From Brachionus rotundiformis (taxonomy: Eukaryota; Rotifera; Eurotatoria; Ploima; Brachionidae): a DNA stretch of 64,000 nucleotides. The stretch is from positions 3,188,048 through 3,252,047 of the forward strand of contig JAESIW010000200.1 of the NCBI GenBank assembly GCA_016802295.1, in the 5' to 3' direction. A program made the translations under genes and the position numbers. Positions 1 to 12,830 of the stretch are shown here, piece by piece (the first letter of the stretch is position 1; the number at the start of each line of letters is the position of its first letter). The notes beneath the pieces were generated by a model that saw only the letters and a list, made by a program, of their open reading frames with translations, was not told the DNA's origin and did no database searches.

Positions 1-79
1 ATCCGAAATGTATTCACTCTGAGAGTTTTTCATTTTATTCTTAATTAAAAATAAACAATGATTAAAAATAATTATTATT

Positions 80-1009
80 TTAAAAAAATCTTGTCCATAC
101 TCCATTGAATGTTGATCCGAGTCCTGTCTCAAATGATTTAAATAAAGACGCATTTCTCAAGCTTCCAAGACTGCTTTTCATTGTTCCACCAAGAGTCTGA
201 AAAGCTGGTGTAATCTTTTGGGTGGCACTTTTCAGACCAGCTGATGTCTTCTGATAACTAAATTTTAAAAAAATAAATAAATAAACTTAACTTTATTAGT
301 AATAAAAGTAATTTTTTAAATCAAATTGGTTAATAATGTTAAAATTGATTAGTCAAGCCTTAAATTATTATCGCTTACGCCTCATTGGAAACTAAAGTTG
401 ACGTGAGATCAGATAAAGTTTGTGCCGTTTTTTGATATCTAGAAAAAATTAAAAGAAAAACTCTTTGCTAGTTATAAATTGTTGGTGACAGAACTTGGTA
501 AAAAAAATTCTTACGCTACTGATGACTTGATCGAACTGAAGCCTTCATTTAAGTCATTTTTTATTTCATCAACAAATGAAATTCCCAACAAAGTTTTTAA
601 TTCATTTTCTCGTTTTATCTTGTCATTTAGAACTAGTCTTAAGGTACCTATATCTTCTTGGATCTAATAGAATAAATGCTTAAGATGAATTAGATTTTAG
701 AGAGATAGGAACTTTACTTTGGCCAATTCTTCTCTGTATTCTGTCATAAGCTTTTCCTTTTCCAATTGGTCTTCATTTGTTTGTTGAAGAACAGCATTAT
801 TGCCAATGCTTATACCTTCATCGCCTTAAGTAGAAAAAATAAGATAATTATAAATTGCATTCGAAAGCAAATATGAGCATATAATAAGCCGCGCAATTTA
901 GTTAGTTAAACCCGTTTAATTAAATATTTTTACATAAAACGGCTTCAATAGAAGTATCATCATTTAATTGATTTATTTGTGTATCCTTACCGTTTTGAAT
1001 GTTGGACAT
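80..1009 (-). CDS. TPD52: TPD52-family protein (tumor protein D52-like)
   Basis: Five exons, all GT-AG: 1009-991, 824-718, 663-515, 438-379, 257-80. The product has an acidic start, then a coiled coil (EYREELAK through IQEDIGTLRLVLNDKIKREN) and a C-terminal half with AYQKT, GTMKSSLGSLRNA and LFKSFE, matching the TPD52/D53/D54 pattern AYKKTSETL...FKSFEE. The family are small coiled-coil cytosolic proteins of vesicle traffic. Exons 4 and 5 both start with AYQKT and are bounded by phase-2 junctions, so exon 4 could be skipped in frame. Length (about 170 residues) fits the family. The start ATG at 1009 opens a 19-nt first exon. Family call is firm; the choice among D52, D53 and D54 is not possible. 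Confidence 0.87.
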
Positions 1010-2947
1010 TTTAACTTTTTAAATTTTAAATTCAAATCTGATCTAAAAATAATATGAAAAAAAATTATTTATTTAATCCATGCCAAATTATGATTACAAA
1101 TAATTAAGTCTCTTAGTCAACTTGCTTAATAAAGACTATTACTATAATATAAAAAAGATAATATAAAGGTTAGAATGAAGGAATTGAATTTTTTATAATT
1201 TTATATGCAATTTAAAAATATTGAAAATTAAATATTGTTGAGCATAATTTGAATGATGAGAATTCATGAAAGCGATTTTTCCAATCCGATCTCTCTTTCT
1301 TTATCACTTTTTCTATAATAAAGAATATCTAAGATTTTTTTATTAAAAACGTTTAACAAAGCATATATATATGGTATTATGTTTATGTGATTAGAATATT
1401 TTTTGCGATGAAAATTTAGACTTGATCTATTTGAAACTGTTTAACCATATTATATGTAAATGTACCTTAACTTTTATCAATATGTATATATATTTGAATG
1501 TTGAATATTAGTCATAATTTTTTATAAAAAATTCATAAACATAATGTCATATGAAAAACAACTGTTTGCATGCATTTTAGAGAAGTAACAAAATTTTGAA
1601 ATTAGAAAATTTAACAAATTAGCAGAATATATTAAGACAATTATTAAGATTTAATGATATATAATTTTCTCAGATAAATAATCGTTGAAGGAAAATTATT
1701 TTTAGATAGCCTTGTTATTACATTTCAAAATAAGTTAATTTAATTCATTTTGAATTTAGTTAGGTAAAACGAAATTTAATTTAAATGAAAAATAATCAAA
1801 TTTTTTAACTTAATTTTAAATACTAAATTTGCTTCTGATGACTAATTTTGCTCTAATTTGATTATTTGTTTCAATTCTTTAAAACTATAAATAAAATTTT
1901 TAACTTTATAAATGTTTTAAATGCTCTTTGAATATATTTGATTTAATTAATCTTTATTTTATTATTTCTACTCTTCATAATTTTTTAATTAATTAAATCT
2001 ATTAACTTTTTAAAATGAAAATAAAATTTTATGAAATTTATGGGCATTCAAACATTGTAATGGAAAATTCTTCGCAATTTCAGCACAACTTGTAAGAAAT
2101 GACTAAAATAGATTAAAAAATTTAATTTAAACATCATGGTATCCATATCTCGACAAATATATTTCTGAAATCGAAAAATAAAGAACCATATAGATAATTT
2201 TTAAATTTCATTAATAAACCTATAAGAGGATATCTTTAATTCAGATATTTAAAATTTTAAATGATTTATTTTGAAAATGGTTCAACTTTTAGCTGAAATA
2301 AATGATACAACTTGAAAAATGGTTAGACTGAAAAATTAAACTGCAATACCAAGTTGCTAAAGTTTGGACAAGTCTATCTCAGTGCATTGTTGAAGCACAA
2401 TTAAAAATTATTTTAGAACCATGAGCAAGTAAACAGTAAAATAACAGTATCTTTACATTATAATGTTTTTTCTTTTATTTTTTTTAAACTATGTTTAAAA
2501 TTAAATAAATAAAATTAGATTTTTTTGATCAATTTTTAAATAAAAGGCAAAATAAATAACTTAAATGATTTTTTAGCATAGAAAGTTAAAAATATGATTC
2601 TAAATATCAGTTAATCTTCTATAAAATCAAACTAGATTTTAAACTAAATTTAATTATTTCTTTAACAAATCCTTAATATGGTGCAATTAAAAAAGAACAT
2701 TTGCTTAATTTTTAAAAATTAATTTGAATTTACAATGACATTAGAAACAATTTAAAAAAATAATTTATATTAAAGCAAAAAATAAGAAATTCAACAGGTC
2801 ATTTTACAAAAAAATGAGCTCAAATGATACCAAAACAATTGACATAAATACCATGCTCCAGCGACTCTCTTTTTTGTATATAATTTAACTTCAATCAGTA
2901 TTTTAAAGTAACAGCTACTTTTTTTCGAAAGGGCTAACATTCCGTCA
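1010..2947. other. Intergenic spacer between divergent TPD52 and TTK
   Basis: About 1.9 kb of AT-rich sequence with no coding potential I can support on either strand. Both neighbours start at its edges, so their promoters must lie here. No repeat or RNA gene recognised. Confidence 0.6.
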
Positions 2948-4941
2948 ATGACTCAAATGAAATCAGATGAATTTGAAAATTATAGTGATGGAACCTCATC
3001 TGAGGAAGACGAAGATACAGAGGTTCCAATTTATGACAAGACAAACCTTAGAAATGACGTCATATATGAACAAGATGAGCAAGTAAGTGAACCCTATAAA
3101 TTGGAAGACAAGGAAAACATTGATCAAAAAGACGCGGTCCAATTAAATGAATACGATGAAAAATTGATGCAAAATTTTCACCAATTTGGCAAGTTGGAAC
3201 CAATTTCAATAAAAACCGACTTTACATGCTCAGTTGATAATCAAAAAAGTCCTCAGTAATTTATCTATTGTTAATGATTAAACAACTTTTATCATAAAAC
3301 TTCTTTTAGGAGTCAACTTTTTGATTTAGCATTGGAGCTTGAAAATGAAAGGAAAGAAAAGAACAAACTTAAAGATGAACTAGACGAACTAAAAAAAAAC
3401 AAAGTATTTATTGATTAAATTTAATTATTTAATTATTTAAATAATATGGGTTAGATAAAAGATGACGAGATGATAAAAAACATGATAGATGAAATAAAGA
3501 CTTTGAAAAATGAGCTTAATATATCAGAACGTTTGATTAAAGAGCTCAAATTCACTAGTCAGCTAAACCACAACAGATTTGACCAACTCGATTCTCTTAG
3601 ATCTGAAAATCTAATGCTGAACGAAAAGATAAAATCATGTGAAAAATTATCGGTTCAACAGGCCCAACAAGTTATTGAATTTAAACAATTTAATTTTTAA
3701 TTTAAATTTTTTTGCTTTTTTTTTAGATCGAAAAGCTACAAAAATACGAATCATATGTAAATTATTTAAAGAAAAAAAATGAAAGAAAAAAATATAGAAA
3801 ATTTTTTTCAAGTTTAAGAACTATACTTTTGTTCAAGTAAACAAGTCGCTGTATCAAATAGTAAACAAAATTGGCCAAGGTGGCTTTAGCGAAGTTTATC
3901 ACTGTATATCATTCAAAGAGAACAAAAGCTATGCCATGAAAAAGGTTAAACTATCCGAAATAGATGAAGAAAGTATCGATCTAGTAATGAACGAAATAAC
4001 GTTGCTAAAAAAATTACAAGATACCGGCAAAGTCATTCGGCTTTTTGAATAGTAATTAAAAAAATTTTAATTTTTTGGAAAAATTTTTTATGGATTTTTT
4101 TGTTTAAAAGTGAATATATCAAAAAGAGCAATCAATTGAACCTGATAATGGAAATTGGAAGCACTGATTTAAATGTATTTTTTAAAAGAGAAATCCAAAA
4201 ATACAAGTGTGTAAACGAGCCAAGTCGAGGCTACTATTGGCAAAAAATGCTAGAAGCTGTTCAAGCAATTCATAAAGAAGGTTAAATTTAATTAAATTTT
4301 GAAATTAAGAATTAAATATCTAATTTTTTTTTTTTTAAAGGTGTAATACACTCAGATATTAAACCAGGAAATTTTCTAGTCGTAGGCTGTGAAGTCAAAC
4401 TGATTGATTTTAATATATCAAATACAATTAGTGATAAAACTTCCATTACTTTGACCAATGACTGCGGTACCTTAAACTACATGGCACCAGAAACTCTGCT
4501 AAGAGACAATGACAGCAAGACAAGGGTATTTATTTTTCAATTTTTGTCACATTTGAAACAAGTTTGAATTTTAGATCACTAAAAAAACTGACGTTTGGTC
4601 ATTAGGCGTAATATTGTATTTCATTACTTTTGGAAAATTGCCTTTTCAGCATATCAAAAATCAGTATAAGATGATTCATGCAATTTGTGATCCACTGCAA
4701 AAAGATTTATCAATCGAACCTTTAGATAATCCTAAACTTAAGGATGTGATTCAAGTAAATTTTCATTCATATTTGTATGGGATCATATTTAAGTTGGTTT
4801 TAAAGAAATGTCTTGCTCATGAGCCCAATTCAAGATATTCAGTGGATGAACTTTTAGAACATGCTTATTTAAAAAGTACTATAATCAAATTTAATTTTCT
4901 ATTTAAATCTTTATTTTATTTAAGAAAATTGCCATATTTGA
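2948..4941 (+). CDS. TTK: TTK/Mps1-like dual-specificity kinase
   Basis: Monopolar spindle kinase of the spindle assembly checkpoint. Exons: 2948-3255, 3310-3403, 3455-3670, 3727-3756, 3829-4051 (3823 also possible), 4111-4280, 4341-4525, 4575-4754, 4806-4875, 4925-4941. The N-terminal third is acidic then coiled coil. The kinase domain shows the Gly loop IGQGGFSEVYHC, Lys in YAMKKV, HSDIKPGNF (the HSDLKP form typical of TTK), MAPETL and TDVWSLGVILY, in the order of human TTK. The DFG motif reads DFN. The N-terminal region is much shorter than in vertebrate TTK and has no visible TPR. The last intron (4876-4924) is my choice; reading through would end at 5030 in a tail that looks non-coding. 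Confidence 0.85.
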
Positions 4942-5131
4942 AGAAATTAAAGATTAGATTTTTTAAAATTAGTGTAGATAAAAAAAAGACCAAATTTTTG
5001 ATCTTTTATATATTTTTGTATGTTGAATAAAAGATTTTTGATCGAAAAAAATATTTTTTAGATTCGAAAATTTATTATGATTTACAATTTAGAGAAATTT
5101 TAAATAACTTTTTTTATTTTATTGGGAAAAA

Positions 5132-8100
5132 TTATTTCTTTTCAAGACCTTTTTTAGATTTCTTTTTTTTTTTATGTTTTTTTTTCTTTTTACTTTTTTC
5201 CTTTTTTTTATGATTTCTGCTGGGCGAAACAGATACTTCTTCGTAAATTATATCTTCGTCATCACTTTTTGAGCTTTCTGAACTATTCGAAACTGAATCG
5301 GATGATTTTTTAGCCAATTCTTTTACCAATTGAGTGAACTTAACAGTTTCTGGAACAGGCTTCAACTCATCTACTTCAATTATATCCTGTTTATCATCTA
5401 AATAGCGATTAATTTTTTCAATGTTGATATTGGAAACAGATGAAGGGACAGTTGTTTTTTCATCATGCAATTCGATCAAGTTTTCCGATTGCTTGTCATC
5501 CTGCATGTCTTCTTCAAGTTCTATTGTCTCTTCATCTTCTTGATTATTGTCTTCATCATCAAAAATAGCTTTAAACATATCAAAATCTGGCCTTTCCTTC
5601 GAAAAAAATTTAAACATTTAAAAGCTTATTTTTAAGATTATTTGAATTAAAACTTGTAAATAGACGTTTTCATTTGAAATAGTTTTTTCTGTTGAAGGTT
5701 CAGATTTATCTTTCTGAAAAAAATCTGAAGTTTTCTCTGAATCTTCTTTTTTTTTTGATTCAAATTCAATTTTATGCTCATCTGATTCATTTATTTCCTC
5801 TTTTGGTAGTGTTACTGTTTTAATTGAGGAAGAACTTGGTTTTAATGGTATATCTGCATTTATTTCATCGAATAAACTTTCTTTAAAAATTTGAATAAAA
5901 AAAATTAATAAAATTCAAAAAAATACTAGTTTTTGCTTTGTCAAAACGACTTTCTGCTGTCATGATATTAAATAATGAAAATTTCATCTGTTTCTTCTTT
6001 TCATTTTCGTCTTTGACTGTACCATATTCTTTGGTACTTAAAATAAAAATAATTAATTAGATTAAATATACTTTCAGCATTGAATAAATTGGTCAAATAA
6101 AGTGTATAAGGTTAAAATAAACTCTAATATTACTCTTTATAAGGATTTGGAACATTAAATCTTTTGCACAAAACTGGATTTGGTCTCCATTCATATTCAG
6201 TCCTGGTCAATTTGCCATATTTTTTTTCCACTGCTGCTTTGTGCATTTCGCTTTGTTCTTCTTTATCATAAAAATTTGTAAAATTAGGCTCAAATTTTTG
6301 CTCCTTGATTTCTTCGACAGGTTCTTCAGGTTTTTCAATCTCTTGGTTATTTTCATTCAAGGTTGCTTTGGAAACAAACCGCGAGCCCTGTTTTAATAAT
6401 TCAATTTTTTTCAAATTTTCTCTATATCTGTTTTCAAATTCAATCTTTTCCTTTTCTTTCTCACTTTCTGTCATACCTTTACTATCAACCATGGTGTATG
6501 GTTGAATATGATGTTTCTTAACATGTGAAACATAAGTTTCGTATCTTTTTTCCTTTTTTATTTTATCATTAGCAATATTAGGCTCTGGTGGTTCTACTTT
6601 TTCATTTTTTTTGGTCAAATCTTTTTGTTGATCGCGTACTTTTTGAATCTTTTCTCTGTCACTTTTGCTCATTAAGTCAAAGACAGATTCTGGCTGTATC
6701 GGCTGCTCACCAAGAATTTCTGACCTAGAACTAATCGACTTTAAATAAGAATTCATTTCATCATCTTTTTTCTCGGGTAGTTCTTCAAATCTTGATTGCT
6801 TCGAAAATTTGTGTCTCAGGTCAAAATCAGCAGGAACTTTTGGACCCTCAAATGTTCGTGATGGTTCAAGCTTTTTCTTAGAGATGGAAAATTTTTTCAA
6901 AATGGCAATATCATCTTCAAAAGCAGCAAAACCATATGTCTTATTCAATAATTTCCTCTGGTCTCTTTGATGTGAACTATTTAATTCAAAATCATACATT
7001 TCCATATTATCTTGCTTATAAACGTCAACATCATCTTCATCTTCATACTCACCATATCCGAAAGACTAAAATATTATCGTTTTTATTCTTATAAAAAAAC
7101 CCTTTTACTCACTTGTCCAGTAATTCCCTTCTTTTTAGTTGATTTTGCCCCCATTGGAAAAAGAAGATTTGCTGCAGGCGATTCATCAATTGTTTGCTTT
7201 GAGTCATTTTTACCAAACAGGTCACTAACATTCAAACGTTTGTACCCCAAACCAAATACATCTTCTTTTATTTGAAATTGGAAATCATTGATATCAAAAG
7301 TGCTAACAAAATAATCATCTTCTAACTAAAAATTTAAAAATTAATAAAGAATTCTCTTTTCGAAAAGAACTTTTTTTATTGAATCTCAAATCAGATCTTT
7401 ATGTTTATTTTTTTCTATCCTAATTAAGTGATTTATGGTTCAATATTAAAAATGAATTTTAACATTTTATTACCTCATCTTGATCTTCTTGGTCACTTTC
7501 ACTATCTGGCGGTAAAGCAACACCGTATATTTTTCGTCCGGGTTCAAAATTGGCTTTACTCTTTAATTTTCGTAATTTTCGTTTTATTTTTGGACCAATT
7601 CCTTGCCCCTCACGCCAACCCATTTTACGCAGCATCTTAACACCAATAGTACTTTCAACAGGTCTGATAAGACTGTCGAGAATAAAATCAGATTTGTTAT
7701 GACGAGGTGCCAGAGATGTATCCTTTTGGTTGTATTGGTCCTTATAATCGGATTTTATTTGCAAGCCTCTCGGGGCTATTCCATGATCATTAAAATCCTA
7801 ATTCAGAAGTATAGTTATTTATTTTAAATTCAATATTTTTTGCAATAAAATTTACTTCTTCATCCATAAAGTCCTCAGGACGATATGAAGCTTTACTACC
7901 TTTTTTATCGGAACGACTTGACTTGAATGAAGCGGGTGTCCATCCTTCTTTTGAACCAACTGTATTGAAGTATCCTGCCGAAAAACCTCCAGTAAAAGCT
8001 CCATGAAATCGCTGCCTTCCCTTTTCATCAGTGACAATTTGTTCTTCGGGACGTTTAGGCTTTACTGAAAATTTTGCATCTTCTGGAAACAGATAAAATT

Positions 8101-8216
8101 TAAAAAACCAGAATTCAATAATTAAAGTTTGATTTACCTGGAAGAAGATCAGTCAACGGAGTTCCTACAAAAACACAGCTGTCCATCTCATCGTCATCAT
8201 TGCTTCGTCTGGACAT
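5132..8216 (-). CDS. GPATCH1: G-patch domain-containing protein 1
   Basis: Spliceosome-associated G-patch protein. Exons: 8216-8138, 8082-7856, 7797-7474, 7325-7113, 7065-6134, 6036-5927, 5880-5666 (or a slightly longer end), 5596-5132. The start reads MSRRSNDDDE...VFVGTPL, the GPATCH1 N-terminus, followed by FHGAFTGGFSAGYFNTVGS. The G patch is GVKMLRKMGWREGQGIGP near residue 150. Later conserved blocks are YGVALPP, LGEQPIQPESVFDLMS, YGKLTRTEYEW and CKRFNVPNPY. The C-terminus has DMFKAIFDD and ends in a Lys-rich tail, as in the human protein. The donor of exon 7 is weak (AAC|GTCTAT); CAA|GTTTTA 18 nt downstream keeps the same phase. Its start is 608 bp from the divergent CCDC43. Confidence 0.92.
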
Positions 8217-8824
8217 GATTATTAAGATTTTTTATAAAATTTAAAAAAATTTATGCCAAATTTTTAGTTTTATACATGTTTAAAAATTGTCTTAAAAAAA
8301 AATTTCACGATTAACTCATAAATATGCAATTTTCAAATTATTTTTTTTAAATAAATTAATTAATCTTATAGATAAAGTTTTTTTTAAATAAAAAATAGTT
8401 TTTTTACAATTCATAATAAATAATCATTAAGAACCAATAGATTAAAAAATATCTCTTAAGATCTCTATAATTAAAATAAAAAAAAACAAATTAAAAAATT
8501 TTTATAAATCAAATCATATCAATATAATCACGTCAATTTTAAACTGTTTGTGCTAACTTGAACAATAAAGACATTTTTAAGTTTATATAAGAAAATTTTT
8601 TATTCATATATTTTTTTAATTCAATTTTATTTTTTCCTATGAATTCAGCGATTTTTTTATGATTATTCAATGAGGATCCTAGGAAGTTTCACAATAAATT
8701 TTACTTTTGCATTTCTAATTAATATATGCTTATTTAGAAAATAATTAATATTTAAAGTCAGAATAAACTATAAAAGAATCTAGAAACTTTTGAGATTCGA
8801 AATAGTTTCTCATAATCAGTTAGA
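8217..8824. promoter_or_regulatory. Shared divergent promoter region, GPATCH1 / CCDC43
   Basis: 608 bp of AT-rich sequence between two divergently transcribed start codons. No TATA box at a convincing distance on either side, and no other element recognised. Assigned as regulatory from position only. Confidence 0.4.
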
Positions 8825-9723
8825 ATGGCATTTTCTATTTCTGATACAGAGCAAGACGAATTGAGCAAAAAATTTGAATCTTGGTTCGTCGAAAAAATAA
8901 AAGACATTGACCAAAGTGTTGATTCAGGAATTTTTATTAACTATATCCTAACAACACTTTCAACAGACGACATTTCAGATGAAGAGAAATGCGAATCCAT
9001 TTCACCTTTTTTACAAGAACTCAATCAAGTATCATCATATGAAAATAATCTACCTAGTCTTTTCATTTTTATTAAGAACAAAGTTCTTGATGAAGAGAAA
9101 TTATTGCAAGAGATAATATCTATTTGGAACAAAATGAAAGCTGAATTTGAAAAAAACCCCATCTCAAAAGATTCTAGCCAAAATCAAGAAAGTATATTCA
9201 AATAATTAATTAATGAACTAAATTAGCAATTTGAAAATCCTATTTAAGATCCTACTGATACAATTTTAAATATGATTAGCCATCACAAAACTCAGTTGGT
9301 AAAAGTAAAAAAACCACAAATTGACGACGAAATTCGTGCAGCGGATAATTTATATCCTTTAGAAATTTTTTTTTAGTTTTATAAAAAATTTTTATATAAA
9401 AAAATCCTTAACTTTTTACTGTTTATGTTGAATCTGATGAAAACGAAGAATCTAATGTTGACAGTGGTTTATTTGTGAACAAAAATACTGAGGATGCTGA
9501 GAATAGGGAAAAAATAAAACGCGAAAAACAAGCCGAGGTTATAAAAATAATCTATTTATCAATTTTTCCTTCTTTTTAAACGATTTTAAAAAATATATAA
9601 TTTTAGGCAACTAAAAAACAAAAAGAACAAGCTAAAAAAGCATTAGCTGATCAAAGGCTAAGAGAAGAAGAAAGAAAGAAGAAGGCGCAACAAAAGGCGG
9701 CTAAAGTCGAAAGGAAAAGATAA
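8825..9723 (+). CDS. CCDC43: CCDC43-like coiled-coil protein
   Basis: Four exons: 8825-9191, 9249-9351, 9420-9537, 9607-9723. The N-terminal domain (FESWFVEKIKDI...FINYILTTL...DEEKCESISPFLQEL) matches the CCDC43 N-terminal PWI-like helical domain. The middle is acidic (VESDENEES) and the C-terminus is a Lys/Arg/Gln-rich helix ending KVERKR, as in human CCDC43, where the end is also a basic coiled coil. The function of the family is not well defined. Introns 1 and 3 are ordinary GT-AG; intron 2 is AT-AC with U12 signals and is listed separately. It converges on TTC39. Confidence 0.85.
9352..9419 (+). other. U12-type AT-AC intron in CCDC43
   Basis: A 68-nt intron beginning ATATCCTTT (9352-9360), the U12 AT-AC donor consensus, and ending TTTTTAC at 9419. 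The U12 branch-point consensus TCCTTAAC lies at 9405-9412, ending 7 nt before the 3' end. Removal joins AAT TT to T GTT TAT and keeps the reading frame. No GT-AG pair in the region restores the frame. Confidence 0.87.
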
Positions 9724-9904
9724 ATTAATTTAATGATTATCAATTGAATTAATTTTTTTAAATTTTCACCAAAATTTTATTTAATAAACTAAAAAATCGA
9801 CTTCTGAAAAATGCATATATTCTATAAAAAAACGATTGATTGAGTTTAAATTAATTAAAATTAAATTTGATTATTTTGCATTTGCTAAAAATCCACCATT
9901 TAAT

Positions 9905-12142
9905 TTAAGAAATGTAAAAATTTTTAATCTCATTTTGTTTTTTAGCCTTTTCTTGTTCTTCAGCTTCACTTTTGTCCTTTAAAATTGAGGCTTTTTTTTG
10001 ATTATCCATTCGATACTTAAGACGTCGTTGGGAGCTTTTTATCACAGTTTGAATTCTTTCCTCGAGCTCAAATTCTTTATAACCAGTTTGAGCCTTGTTC
10101 AGATAGTTTTTGGCGCTAGATAAGTCATTTTTGCTCATCGAAATGAGACCAATTTCTAAATTGGCACAAGCCAGTGCGTTTTTTCCAATTATCAGCTTTT
10201 CATTTTCGCCTCTTGCTAAACATTCGTTAAAACACTTAAAGAAAATATGTGAATTTTATCTAATTATATTTTTAATTGATAAAAAAATTAAAATTTATTA
10301 AATTTTTAGTCAAAAAAGTAAAAAGTATAATGCCCTTACTTGTTCAGCAAAATCTGGATCCTCCAAAGATAAATGTATAGATCCTTCCAAAAGACATTTG
10401 ATTGTTAAAAGATTTTTATCATTTATTTCGTCACAAACTAAAATAATTAAATTATTTTAGATAGATAATTTTTTTCCAAGTTACTCTTTATCATTTTTTG
10501 TAAGTTTTCCTTAGCTGAAAATGGTATACAGACCCATAAATAAAGTAATTCGATGACAAAAAGTTGAGCAGTATTTTTTGATTTGATCGGATTTTTTTTT
10601 AGAAATTCACATCTTTTTTGAGAAAAAAGTTCTATTGCATTTAACTTTTTAGTTTGGGCAGCAATTAGTTTTAATGCTTCTTTTACATATTGATTAGCAT
10701 TGTTGAAATTTCCCATTGAACCAGATAAGATAGCACAAATATAGGTGGAAAATGAACGCGACCATTTTGAATCTTTGTGCATGGCTACAAATTTTTCCAA
10801 AGCTTTTTCATATTCTAAATTGGTCATATAAATCCAGCCAATTTCATAAAGTGAAATCAATTCTATTTCGCGAATATGATTTGAATATTCTGCAGCCTGT
10901 TCATAGCAAGACAATGCCGCATTTAAATCTTTCAACAATGAGCGACAATATTTCCCTTTAAGAAAATGAAATAGGGACGATCTTTGGTATTTGCTCAAGT
11001 TTTTATCCAATATTGATTTGGTATCTTCGTTGCTGATAAGAATATCGCCTTCTCCGAGTCCGAAAAGAGGAGTGGCCTGAGTAGAATACCATAGCAGGAC
11101 CATGTCAGCAAAAGGAGCCCTCATGTCTTTGCTATTACTAGTAAAATTAATTGCTTTTATTGCTACGCTTCTATCACCTTCAAAGCCAAAAACTTTTATC
11201 AGTTTTAAAACATTAGGAGGCATGAATGACAAGCATATTTGAAAAAGGCCGTAGCCAAAGCTTACAGCACCAAGCAATCGTTTTACAGTTTCAAGAGGTA
11301 TTTTGGAATCAGCTTCTTCATCAGTAACACTTAATTCTTTCAGAGCTTCTGATAATTGGTCATCTGACTTGTCTTCAGAATTTTTTGATTTTGAGTCTAT
11401 TTCGCTGTCATCACTTTCGTCCATCCATAATTGTAGAACATTTGAATTAGGATCACTGCCATAAATTTGTTCAGCATTTGGTTCAAGCTGTTTGTATAAG
11501 CCATATAACTGTTTTTGGATTTTAGCATATAATTTCCATGATTTTCGAATTTGAAGAATTCCACTTGTAAGATAACTACTGGCTACTTGACGTATAAATG
11601 TCAATAAAGCCAAATATAATTTACAATCTGCCAAGATAATTGCTTTTGTAAATTTGTCTTCGAGTTCTTTTTCTTTAGAGACTTCTGAGTTCTGTATATT
11701 TAATTTTAATTAGTCATATTCAAATTATTTTTATTACTTTATTGCTTTGGTTTCCCGAAAGCTTAAAAGCCTTTTTAAATGATGAAAACATTTTAGTCGA
11801 CTCAGTGCATAGTTTTTGTGTACTTTCAATGTTCTTGTGTGCAGTTTCCAATGAATTATCCTCAAAAGTCAGAATGGCTTTCTTATAATAAAATAATTTT
11901 TTAACAAATTTATATTTTTGCTTTTAATTACCATAAAAGAGAAAAAACTATAGCAGTAGTTTGTAAGCGGAGAAAGATCCCTTAAGAAAATCAAAATTTA
12001 ATTTTTTTTTAAACTCAATTAAATTAGGAAAAAATTACTTGTATTTAGTAAAGAGTTTTTCAGAACCATCCCAATCATTATTGACCATTAAATCGATTCC
12101 ACGACAAGAAATTTCGACATCAGAAAGACTTTCAAAGCTCAT
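9905..12142 (-). CDS. TTC39: TTC39-family tetratricopeptide protein
   Basis: Six exons: 12142-12039, 11980-11932, 11881-11738, 11691-10485, 10437-10340, 10234-9905. The protein starts MSFESLSDVEISCRGIDLM and carries the Iml2/TTC39 block: KRLLGAVSFGYGLFQICLSFMPP, LKLIKVFGFEGDR, FADMVLLWY, LFHFLKGKY and the TPR-like ALSCYEQAAEYS...LISLYEIGWIYM. The final exon gives ALACANLEIGLI and a Glu/Lys-rich end. TTC39 proteins are conserved helical-repeat proteins; TTC39B is linked to lipid metabolism in mammals. Length of roughly 640 residues fits. Paralog assignment (A, B or C) cannot be made. It converges with CCDC43, with about 180 bp between stops. Confidence 0.9.
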
Positions 12143-12830
12143 TTTAAAAAATCTAAATAATTGAATTAAGAAAAAATTAGAATTTATAAAGAAATTCTGA
12201 TTATTATTTAACAAAAAATGAGAGAGTGATTACGTCAATAAAAAATGACTAAACATTTTAATATATTAAAAATTGATCTTGTTTTTCTTGTGCAGCTATT
12301 AAGGCACAAAAATTGGGAAAATTTAAAACTTACTTTTCTACCAATTAAGAAAAATCATTTGACAAAATTATAGGAATAAATTATAAAATTTTTTAATAAA
12401 TTAGAATTCAAAAGAATTTTAACAAAATCACATAAAATCATTAGTTTGAAAAAATTTAAAAAATGTACGTGGATAATTGTTAAGGTAAATATAAATGAAA
12501 AATATGAAGCTTTAGATACAAATTTAAGAAATATGTAAAAAAATTAAATTGAATTTTATTTCAAATAAAAATTTTAAAAAAGGTAAAAGTTAAAATAAAA
12601 ATAATGTGTTGATATTAAATATTTTATTAACTCGATTAAATAAGTATTAATCAATTTGGAAAATATACTTAAGTCCGATTAAAAATTAAATCTTAAAATT
12701 TCTCAACTAATTTAATCAATTAAATACAGGAGTGATAGAATAAGCAAACATGCTTTAGGAATAATTCATCATGATACTTTAACAATAAAAGCAAAATTTT
12801 AATAAAAAAAAAGAAAAACAATTTTTTGAT
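12143..12830. other. Spacer between TTC39 start and OXR1 copy 1 end
   Basis: AT-rich, with no coding potential. From about 12600 onward it is part of the OXR1 duplicon and recurs at 23324. The first part presumably holds the TTC39 promoter; no motif stands out. Confidence 0.5.

Noticed and set aside
5132..5617. Start of the last GPATCH1 exon as a separate gene at MFKFFS
   Set aside because: The segment upstream of 5596 is intronic; splicing at TTCGAAG|GAAAGG restores the GPATCH1 frame and the conserved block PDFDMFKAIF.
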